A stretch of 13,675 bases of DNA from JAKBCQ01 sp021807585 (GTDB lineage Bacteria; Planctomycetota; Planctomycetia; Isosphaerales; Isosphaeraceae). Of the stretch, positions 7,099 through 13,675 are shown one piece after another; the first letter of the stretch is position 1; each line of letters begins with the position of its first letter. A program made the position numbers and the translations under genes. The notes under the pieces are model-generated. The model ran no database searches, had not been told where the DNA came from, and saw only the letters and a list, made by a program, of their open reading frames with translations. The stretch covers positions 1 to 13,675 of the forward strand of contig DAHWFG010000206.1 in the NCBI GenBank assembly GCA_027325115.1, written 5' to 3'.

Positions 7099-8484
7099 TT
7101 ATGCGAGAATCTCCTTATGAACGACTCCCTTAATATCGGTCAGCCGCATATCTCGACCGGCGTATCGATACGTTAGACGTTCGTGATCAAGCCCAAGCAG
7201 GTGAAGAATCGTCGCGTGCAGATCATGAACGTGCATCGCGTTCTCAACGGCCTCGTAACCGAGTTCATCGGTTTGACCGTACGCCGTGCCGGGCTTCACC
7301 CCCCCTCCCGCGAGCCAGACGGTGTATCCTTTGTTGTTATGATCACGTCCATCGGCATTTTGACCGTGTGGAGTGCGGCCAAATTCGCCTCCCCACAAAA
7401 CCAGCGTGTCGTCGAGCAGTCCTCGATTGCGCAGGTCGGTCAGTAATCCGGCGATTGGTAAATCGACCGCTCGAGCGTTTCGAGAATGACCGGCCTTGAG
7501 ACCGCGATGCTGATCCCAATCACCGTGCGTCAATTCGACAAATCGAACCCCAGCCTCGATGAAACGACGCGCCAAAAGACACTGACGGCCAAAGTCGGAA
7601 GTCGTCGGATCATTAAGTCCATACAACGTTTTGGTCGCCGCGGATTCCCCCGCGAGATCCATGACGCCCGGAAGCCTCCCCTGCATGCGAAACGCCAATT
7701 CGTACGATTCGATCACCCCCTCGACTCCAGGGTTAACCGATTCACGTTCAAGCAATTCACGATTCAACGACTGAATGAAGTCGAGCTGAAGGCGCTGCGC
7801 TTTAACATCAAGTTTAAGATTTTTGATATTACCGACACGAGCGTCGGCGATGGGTTGTCCCTCGCCGCCGATTCGCGCCGCCTGATATGCGGCCGGAAGA
7901 AACGCGGCGCCGTAATTTTGCGAGCCTCCGTTGCGCATCGTCGGTTTAATCGAGATAAAACCGGGTAAATCGTCACATTCGGATCCCAGTCCATACAACG
8001 TCCACGCTCCGAGCGAAGGCCGAATAAACTGAGAATTGCCTGTGTGAAGCATCAGATATGCTTCAGGATGCGCTGGTAGATCAGTGTGCATGCTTCGAAT
8101 CACACAAAGCTCGTCGGCGTGCGCGGCGATTTTGGGAAACAACTCGGAGATCCAAAGCCCGCTTTCGCCGTGTCGGCTAAACTTCCAGAGAGAACCCATC
8201 AATTTGGCGCCGGGGATTCGACCAGGCTTCCGCGACGTTTTGCCGTCCGCCGAAGAAAGCTCGGGCTTATAATCAAAAGTGTCAACGTGTGAAGGAGCGC
8301 CGTTCATGCAAAGAAAGATCACGCGGCGTGCGCGAGCCGGAAAATGCGGAGTCTTGGCCGCGAGCGGCGATTTGTTTGAAACGGCTCCGGAGGCGATCGA
8401 CGATAAACCCGCGAAGGCGAGATAACCAAAGCCCGAGGAGACGCGTTTCAACAAATCGCGACGTGAAAGTGCGTGTGAAAGCAT
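7099..8484 (-). CDS. DUF1501 family protein, Tat-exported, alkaline-phosphatase/sulfatase-like fold
   Basis: Predicted periplasmic or extracytoplasmic protein of 461 aa. The twin-arginine signal LSRRDLLKR (6-14; Arg8-Arg9) is followed by a hydrophobic stretch, implying export of a folded, probably cofactor- or metal-bearing protein. The DUF1501 family belongs to the alkaline phosphatase/sulfatase superfamily. Visible conserved segments are the first metal-site-like stretch FLCMNGAPSHVDTFD (57-71), FVELTHGDWDQH (315-326), GGEFGRTP (365-372), DGRDHN (378-383) and HVHDLHATILHLLGLDH (418-434). No formylglycine-type CxPxR sulfatase motif is present, so a sulfatase activity should not be assumed. 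The ATG at 8484 is preferred over the upstream start at 8565 because it opens the Tat signal and has GAGG 9 nt upstream. It follows the DUF1549/DUF1553 gene by 35 bp, the standard pairing in Planctomycetota. Biochemical function of the family is unknown. Confidence 0.92.
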   Translation of the reverse strand: MLSHALSRRDLLKRVSSGFGYLAFAGLSSIASGAVSNKSPLAAKTPHFPARARRVIFLCMNGAPSHVDTFDYKPELSSADGKTSRKPGRIPGAKLMGSLWKFSRHGESGLWISELFPKIAAHADELCVIRSMHTDLPAHPEAYLMLHTGNSQFIRPSLGAWTLYGLGSECDDLPGFISIKPTMRNGGSQNYGAAFLPAAYQAARIGGEGQPIADARVGNIKNLKLDVKAQRLQLDFIQSLNRELLERESVNPGVEGVIESYELAFRMQGRLPGVMDLAGESAATKTLYGLNDPTTSDFGRQCLLARRFIEAGVRFVELTHGDWDQHRGLKAGHSRNARAVDLPIAGLLTDLRNRGLLDDTLVLWGGEFGRTPHGQNADGRDHNNKGYTVWLAGGGVKPGTAYGQTDELGYEAVENAMHVHDLHATILHLLGLDHERLTYRYAGRDMRLTDIKGVVHKEILA

Positions 8485-8519
8485 TGAATCGAACCTCAAA
8501 AAATAGAAAAGAATGATGA

Positions 8520-11234
8520 TTAATCCAGGTAACGAAATTCGGCGCACGCGAAAAGAGCCTGACAAAACGCCGTCCAGGCTTCGCTTTTCGTATCGACCGA
8601 GGAAACACCGGCGGCGAAATCGCGGAGAAATTGCGAAGCACGATCGCGTTCCTCGGCCGAAGGCGATCGCGCAAGAACAATTTGATAGGCATGATCAATT
8701 CGTCGTATGTCGTCTTCCTTGAAATTGAGCAAGCGTTTGGCGAGAGCCTCGGCTTGTTGAGCCACGAACGGTCCGTTCATGAAATATAGCGCCTGCGCCG
8801 GACCGGTCGTGATCGAGCGTTCCCCCGTCACCAGGCTTGGATCGGCGAAGTCGAAGAGAGCGAGCGATTCCAGCACCTGATCACGAATAACCGGTAAATA
8901 AACCGAGCGATGCGTATCGCTCGCGTCTTGACCCGCGACTCGTAGGAACATCGCCAGTCCTTCACCCGTGCGCGCCGCGATCGATCCAACCGGCGGTTCG
9001 ATCGTCATTCGACCGGAGACGATAAGGAGTGCGTCTCGAATCGCCTCGGCTTCAAGTCGACGCTTGCTCATCCGCCATATCAAAGCGTCGTCGGGGTCGA
9101 CTTGAAAATGATGAAAATTATATGTAGAATCAAGCATGTATGCTCTACTGAGCACGATTCGACGAATCAGTCTTTTCATTGACCAACCGTCGTTCATGAA
9201 TTCAACAGCAAGGGTATCAAGCAATTCCGGATGGCTCGGGAGCGCGCCCGCGGCGCCGAAGTTATCGGGAGTCGAGACGAGTCCTCGGCCGAAGAGATGA
9301 AGCCAAACGCGATTGACGATCACTCGAGCGGTAAGCGGATTGACCGGAGAAGCAAGCCAATCCGCCAACTCACGACGGCCGCTTCCCGATGCGATCGACG
9401 CGTTCGCGTCGTCGCATAGAACTCGGATCAATCCACGAGGAACAATCTCACCGGGCTGATCAAGTTCGCCTCTTATGTAGAACGAGCTATCAACACAATC
9501 GTCTCGTTCACGTACACCCATTGCGAAAGTGCGCGGCGTTCCACCCGGACGATCGATAAGCAAGCGATAACGAGACGTCGCGAGCATTGAGTTTACGCGA
9601 CGAAGGCGATCTCGATTCGCTTCTCCCGGTGGAATTGCGCCTCGTTCTTGAACCAGCGCTGCAATTTTCGCCTCCAAGGCGGTTCTTTGTTCAGCCGTCA
9701 ACGGGGGAATTGCGACGGGAACGTTCGCATCCTGGGGTAACTCGATCAGAGGTGAGGCGTTGAAGTTGGGAAACACCCCCGCGAGCGTTCCCGAGCAAGT
9801 TTGAGTGCTGCGAAAAATGCCCGAGAGCGCGTAATAATCACGTTGTGAAATCGGATCCAACTTATGATCATGACAACGCGCGCAAGCGACCGTCAGGCCA
9901 AGAAAGGCTCGCGTAGTGGCCTCAATTTGCTCGTCGATCACGTCCAGGATAAATTGACCACGGTTCTCGGCGTCATGTGCTTTGCCGCCAAGCGCAAGAA
10001 ACCCGGTCGCGATGATTTGCTCGGCTCGTTGACGATCATTATCGGCAGGGAGCAAATCACCGGCGATTTGCTCGCGGACGAAACGATCGTAAGGTTTATC
10101 GGCGTTGAAAGATGCGATGACCCAATCACGATAGCGCCAGGCGTGAGAGTACATAAAGTTGGTCTTACCGCTCGATTCGGCGAACCGAGCCACGTCGAGC
10201 CAATGCCGTCCCCAGCGCTCTCCAAAATGAGGCGACGCGAGAAGCCGATCGACGACTTTGGCGAAAGCCTCGGGTGAATCATCGCGTTCAAACGCATGGA
10301 TTTCTTCAGGCGTTGGTGGCGAGCCGACAAGGTCAAACGTCACGCGGCGAAGAAGCCTCGTTCGGTGCGCATCGGCGACCGGAGCGAGTCCACGCGCTTC
10401 GATTTTGGCGAGTACGAATCGATCGATATCGCCGCGCGGCCAATCCGTTCGATTCACCGCGGGAGGATCGTATTGTTTCGGCGGTTGAAACGACCAGAAC
10501 TCTCGCGCTTTAGCGAGATTAAGAGATGATTTCTTATTGATGCCGACTCCCTCGATTCTGGGATCGGGCGCCCCCATTTTGACCCAGGTTTCAAAATCGG
10601 CGACGACCGCATCGGGCAGCTTTTTCTTGGGGGGCATGCGAAGGTCGTCGTCCTGATACCGAATTGCACGAATGAGCAAACTTTGATCAGGATCGCCGGG
10701 TGTGATTACCGCGCCCGACTCTCCTCCAAGGCGAAGCGCCTCTCGGCCGTCGAGTTTGAGTCCGCCGCGCAGCTTTTCCGCGGTACTGGAATGACATTTG
10801 CCGCATTGTGTCGTCAGAATCGGCCTGATTTTCGTCTCGAAGAATTGTTCTTGCTCGGGGGTCACATGAGCGACGAATGCAATCTCGCCCGAAGGCTTCG
10901 CTTCCGAAACATTGGATTGCACCTGCGCGACGCCGCCGGGTCTTTGAGGAAATGATTTACGGTATTCAGATAAAGAAATAAATTTGTCGTGATTTGTATC
11001 AATCTTCTGAAACATCGATTCGATCGTCATCGCGGGTCGATTCATGCGAGGGAAAGCGCGAAGAAAATCTTGATATTCATCGAGCGAAAGCCGTCCGTCG
11101 AGATCGGAATCTCCAAGGATGAAAATTCGCTCGGGATCAAATACGGGAATTCGTTGCGACTGAGCGACCTGGGCGAAAAGCCGACCCGTGGACGGAGGAA
11201 TAAGTACAAAAAAGATGAGCAAAAAACGAGTCAT
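8520..11234 (-). CDS. Planctomycete cytochrome c protein: EF-hands + PSCyt1 + DUF1549 + DUF1553
   Basis: Predicted exported multidomain haem protein, 904 aa. Signal peptide about 1-21 (MTRFLLIFFVLIPP). Two complete EF-hand loops follow: Asp42-Asp44-Asp46...Glu53 and Asp79-Asn81-Asp83...Glu90, so calcium binding is likely. The PSCyt1 domain (about 125-225) has a haem site CGKCH (144-148), with Met200 in LRMPP as candidate axial ligand. PSCyt2/DUF1549 covers about 265-480 and carries a second CARCH (451-455). PSD1/DUF1553 covers about 617-875, beginning GRRELADWLASPVNP. A two-haem protein coupled to DUF1501 is the inferred unit; catalytic role and redox partner are unknown. The ATG at 11234 has GAAGGA 9 nt upstream and a promoter-like pair at 11268-11297. 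It is probably the first gene of the operon with DUF1501, CE15 and SGNH. Confidence 0.93.
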   Translation of the reverse strand: MTRFLLIFFVLIPPSTGRLFAQVAQSQRIPVFDPERIFILGDSDLDGRLSLDEYQDFLRAFPRMNRPAMTIESMFQKIDTNHDKFISLSEYRKSFPQRPGGVAQVQSNVSEAKPSGEIAFVAHVTPEQEQFFETKIRPILTTQCGKCHSSTAEKLRGGLKLDGREALRLGGESGAVITPGDPDQSLLIRAIRYQDDDLRMPPKKKLPDAVVADFETWVKMGAPDPRIEGVGINKKSSLNLAKAREFWSFQPPKQYDPPAVNRTDWPRGDIDRFVLAKIEARGLAPVADAHRTRLLRRVTFDLVGSPPTPEEIHAFERDDSPEAFAKVVDRLLASPHFGERWGRHWLDVARFAESSGKTNFMYSHAWRYRDWVIASFNADKPYDRFVREQIAGDLLPADNDRQRAEQIIATGFLALGGKAHDAENRGQFILDVIDEQIEATTRAFLGLTVACARCHDHKLDPISQRDYYALSGIFRSTQTCSGTLAGVFPNFNASPLIELPQDANVPVAIPPLTAEQRTALEAKIAALVQERGAIPPGEANRDRLRRVNSMLATSRYRLLIDRPGGTPRTFAMGVRERDDCVDSSFYIRGELDQPGEIVPRGLIRVLCDDANASIASGSGRRELADWLASPVNPLTARVIVNRVWLHLFGRGLVSTPDNFGAAGALPSHPELLDTLAVEFMNDGWSMKRLIRRIVLSRAYMLDSTYNFHHFQVDPDDALIWRMSKRRLEAEAIRDALLIVSGRMTIEPPVGSIAARTGEGLAMFLRVAGQDASDTHRSVYLPVIRDQVLESLALFDFADPSLVTGERSITTGPAQALYFMNGPFVAQQAEALAKRLLNFKEDDIRRIDHAYQIVLARSPSAEERDRASQFLRDFAAGVSSVDTKSEAWTAFCQALFACAEFRYLD

Positions 11235-11267
11235 GTCGTCGGTTCCTTCGCGGCGTTCGCGGAATCT

Positions 11268-11297
11268 ATCATAATAATCTCAAAAGCTAGGCATCAA
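11268..11297 (-). promoter_or_regulatory. Candidate sigma70-like promoter of the cytochrome/DUF1501/esterase operon
   Basis: On the minus strand, TTGATG (plus 11292-11297; 4 of 6 to consensus) and TATGAT (plus 11268-11273; 5 of 6) are 18 bp apart. The predicted start near 11261 gives a leader of about 27 nt to the ATG at 11234. The 102-bp gap could instead be read through from the upstream gene. Confidence 0.45.
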
Positions 11298-11316
11298 ATT
11301 CCTTTGTCAGAAATCG

Positions 11317-11332
11317 ATCCTCGATCGAGGAT
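11317..11332 (-). terminator. Palindromic hairpin just after the TIGR02604-type gene
   Basis: ATCCTCGATCGAGGAT is a perfect 16-bp palindrome 4 bp after the stop codon at 11337. It can be lengthened by one C-G and one wobble pair. Only a short TTT follows on the minus strand, so termination may be partial. It is called a weak terminator from its position and could equally be a protein site. Confidence 0.35.
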
Positions 11333-11336
11333 TGGA

Positions 11337-13675
11337 TTATCGTCCTTGAGACGAGTTCAACGATTGCAGGTGCGCGATCAAATCGGCGAGTTGCTCGGGC
11401 GTCAAGCTCGCCGCGATTCCTTCGGGCATCGTTGAGGTTTCCAGCTTTCGGCGCTCGTCGATCTCAATACGCTTCAACTCATGAATTAATCCCGACGATT
11501 CGCGAAACTGAACCGTCGACGCTCCTTCGCCGACGATGAAACCGGAGAAAATACGACCATCGGTCGTCGCGAATCCGTAGGTCTCGTATCCTTGTGCGAT
11601 TTTGGCGCTCGGCTTGAGAATTGATTCCGCAAGCTCGGAAGGGCTATAACGCTTGCCGATATCCACGAGATGCGGTCCTTTAGGCGTTTGACCGTCGGCG
11701 TCGGTATGACAAGCGCGACACGACAACGAGGCGAAGAGACTCTTGCCTCGATCGGCGTTTCCCTTCGCCTCGATCGCTCGTTTCATGACAGCTTCATACG
11801 TCACATTGCCAATTTGATCCACGTTTTTGGGATCAACCTTTGCAATAAGAACGACATGTTGTTCCTCAACTTTCGTCGGGTATTTAAAGGAATCGGCGGG
11901 TAATCCCTTCAGGCGTACGCGCCTGCGAACGAACTCGCCGCGGAGAAACCTCGCCGTTTCAGCATCGCCGTCAAGAACCGCGGCGGTAAGAACCGAATCG
12001 ATTCGATCGGTTGAATCCCATTCGTGCGGGTCATAATAAGGACCGGTCGTATCGGGTCGAATCCCCCACCAACTTCCTTGATAATCCGACTCGCGATGAT
12101 AAAGCCGCACCAGAGTCGCCAAAAGATCGCGGCGCACTTCCAAAGAACGAGACATGCTTAACTTTTTAATAAGCCCTTCGACGACTTTGGGATCATGAAT
12201 GGATCTTAAAACACGCAGCGCGCCTTCACGATGAGGACCGTCGATCGCTTCCAGACAAGCATCGATCGCATTCAGTTCGATAAGACTCCGCATCGCCAGA
12301 TGAGGTAACCCACGATCGGGATCGGGCTGGGCGTGCACGGGGTTTGTCGTCGGCATCGACGAACCCTCGGGGCGCGAGGTTAATGGAACCACGTTCACCG
12401 CGGTGGAAACTTCTCTCAGTCGTCCCAGCGCAATTACGGCTTGCGCTTTGACACGAGGTGAAACATCGGTTAACGCCGCGATGAAAAGGCTTGAATCGAC
12501 TCCCGCAAGTTGCGATTTACGATCGGCCAAAGCCTTTAAAGCAAACTCGCGAAGCGCCGGGTCTCGTACAAGTTTTCGTAAGGTTTCATGGCATTCAACG
12601 CCTTCAAGTTGTTTGAGCGCGAAGAGAGCTGAAACGCGCCCGGCGAGAGGCTTGGACGTATCGAAAACAAGGTTGTTCAGCCCTCGCGTGATTTCCGGAC
12701 TTCGGCCGCGGCGGATGATTTCCCGCTGAAAGTTGAATCGTGAAGTCGCATTCGGACCGCACAATCCATTAATAAGTTCAGACGAATCGGTCTCTTTTGG
12801 ATTCAGCCGCGCGCTCGCGGTCCATCCAGGAGGAGTGATACACGCGACAAAGCCGACCCCGGGCCCGATATACACGCTCGCCTCACCGCCGCGCCAACTT
12901 GCCACGTATAACCTACCGTCGTCGCCGACATCCATTCCGGTCGGCCTGGGGATTGAAAGAAAGACGTTTGAGCTTGCGCGAAACGACGCCGCGGCGGGCT
13001 TCAATTCGTGCCGATACACCTCACTCCGACCCCAATCGCCCGTCAGAAGCACATTCCGATACGCCTCGGGCAAACGATCGTCCTCCAAAGCTAAAGCGCC
13101 CGTCCCGCTCCCCTGACCAAACGCCCCGAGAGGCGGCATAATCTCATCGGGATCATTCATAAATCTTAAAGGATAACCGTAATCGGCGGTCTGGATCAGA
13201 TGACTAACGCGCACATCCCACCCCGCGCCGTCGTTGGTGTTATCTCGCGTGAACATATTCATGCAAGAATCAATTGCGATGGCGAACGGGTTACGAAGTC
13301 CGGTTGCGAAGATTTCGAGTTCGGTTCCGTCGGGTCGAACGCGAAGGATCCCGCCGCCGCGGTGCGACAGCGTGATTCCGTCTTTTCCCTTGGCGTTATG
13401 GAATCCGTAATCGCCGACGGCGATATAGATCCAACCGTCGAGTCCCATTCGAACGCCGTTCGTCGTATGATCACCCCCGCGCGTATCGATCTGGCTGGTC
13501 GTCAGGCCCGAGACGAGGATCTCTTGATGATCGGAAACACCGTCGCCGTCTTGATCGCGGAAGACGCTGAGAAACGGCGGGTGCATGACCCAAACCGCTC
13601 CCTCCCCGGCGATCACGCCGCGAGGGTGTTCCATTTTAGCGAATATATTTACATGATCAGCCTTACCGTCGCCGT
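11337..13675 (-). CDS. TIGR02604-type membrane-bound dehydrogenase-like protein: beta-propeller, HEAT repeats, cytochrome c (5' truncated)
   Basis: Partial gene: the frame stays open to the window edge, and codons before the internal ATG at 13634 read DGDGKADHVNIFAK, the usual Asp-rich lead-in of this family. Numbering from that Met (765 aa): a six-bladed-propeller-like region at about 1-262, with DQDGDGVSDHQEI (27-39), GGDHTTNGVRMGLDGWIY (53-70) and TGLRNPFAIAID (111-122); helical HEAT-like repeats at about 313-510; and a C-terminal haem domain at about 625-760. That domain has CRACH (639-643), GPHLVDIGKRYSPSELAESI and a candidate axial Met736. This is the Pirellula/Verrucomicrobium-type propeller (TIGR02604) plus haem-binding domain (TIGR02603). 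The quinoprotein-dehydrogenase role suggested by the family name is unproven. It probably carries an export signal outside the window. It lies 102 bp upstream of the DUF1549/DUF1553 gene and may share a transcript or function with it. Confidence 0.9.
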   Translation of the reverse strand, partial: GDGKADHVNIFAKMEHPRGVIAGEGAVWVMHPPFLSVFRDQDGDGVSDHQEILVSGLTTSQIDTRGGDHTTNGVRMGLDGWIYIAVGDYGFHNAKGKDGITLSHRGGGILRVRPDGTELEIFATGLRNPFAIAIDSCMNMFTRDNTNDGAGWDVRVSHLIQTADYGYPLRFMNDPDEIMPPLGAFGQGSGTGALALEDDRLPEAYRNVLLTGDWGRSEVYRHELKPAAASFRASSNVFLSIPRPTGMDVGDDGRLYVASWRGGEASVYIGPGVGFVACITPPGWTASARLNPKETDSSELINGLCGPNATSRFNFQREIIRRGRSPEITRGLNNLVFDTSKPLAGRVSALFALKQLEGVECHETLRKLVRDPALREFALKALADRKSQLAGVDSSLFIAALTDVSPRVKAQAVIALGRLREVSTAVNVVPLTSRPEGSSMPTTNPVHAQPDPDRGLPHLAMRSLIELNAIDACLEAIDGPHREGALRVLRSIHDPKVVEGLIKKLSMSRSLEVRRDLLATLVRLYHRESDYQGSWWGIRPDTTGPYYDPHEWDSTDRIDSVLTAAVLDGDAETARFLRGEFVRRRVRLKGLPADSFKYPTKVEEQHVVLIAKVDPKNVDQIGNVTYEAVMKRAIEAKGNADRGKSLFASLSCRACHTDADGQTPKGPHLVDIGKRYSPSELAESILKPSAKIAQGYETYGFATTDGRIFSGFIVGEGASTVQFRESSGLIHELKRIEIDERRKLETSTMPEGIAASLTPEQLADLIAHLQSLNSSQGR

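Noticed and set aside
7099..8484. Calling the DUF1501 gene a sulfatase
   Set aside because: It shares the superfamily fold, but the CxPxR formylglycine motif of type I sulfatases is not visible, so the activity is not supported.

Overview
The window comes from the phylum Planctomycetota. It carries several protein families found almost only there: the planctomycete cytochrome-c families PSCyt1/PSCyt2/PSD1 (DUF1549/DUF1553), a Tat-exported DUF1501 protein, a TIGR02604/TIGR02603-type 'membrane-bound dehydrogenase' with HEAT repeats and a CxxCH haem domain, and an extracellular protein with the RLR...LE.LE..TLLS N-terminal sorting motif. An Isosphaeraceae- or Gemmatales-like relative is plausible, but the sequence does not settle the family. 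I saw no tRNA, rRNA, CRISPR array, insertion sequence or phage gene.

All seven genes I accept lie on the minus strand, so transcription runs from high to low coordinates. From right to left: (1) a 5'-truncated TIGR02604-type beta-propeller/HEAT/cytochrome-c protein (11337 to the window edge); (2) an EF-hand + PSCyt1 + DUF1549 + DUF1553 protein (8520-11234); (3) a Tat-exported DUF1501 protein (7099-8484); (4) a CE15-type glucuronoyl esterase (5591-7000); (5) a secreted SGNH/GDSL esterase with an N-terminal beta domain (4334-5542). Genes 2-5 are separated by only 35, 98 and 48 bp. A promoter-like sequence precedes gene 2, a palindrome lies just after gene 5, and no convincing terminator lies between them, so they look like one operon. 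After a 442-bp gap with repeats, a palindrome and a strong sigma70-like promoter comes (6) a LacD-family tagatose-1,6-bisphosphate aldolase (2773-3891), which ends in a clear rho-independent terminator. After a 537-bp gap comes (7) a secreted S53 (sedolisin/kumamolisin) peptidase with two PKD-like domains and a Gly/Trp-rich tail (22-2235).

Working model (inference): genes 2-5, perhaps with gene 1, form an exported system for hemicellulose or lignin-carbohydrate esters. CE15 enzymes cleave the ester between glucuronoxylan and lignin alcohols, and XynE-like SGNH proteins are usually carbohydrate deacetylases. Both sit with planctomycete-specific haem proteins and DUF1501 proteins whose biochemical role is unknown. 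This pairing of polysaccharide esterases with unexplained cytochromes is the most interesting part of the window. The cytosolic aldolase and the S53 peptidase have their own control signals and may be unrelated.

Four automated-looking starts need moving. The aldolase starts at 3891 (not the TTG at 3909), the CE15 protein at 7000 (not 7099) and the DUF1501 protein at 8484 (not 8565). The rightmost gene has no start in the window: the ATG at 13634 is internal.
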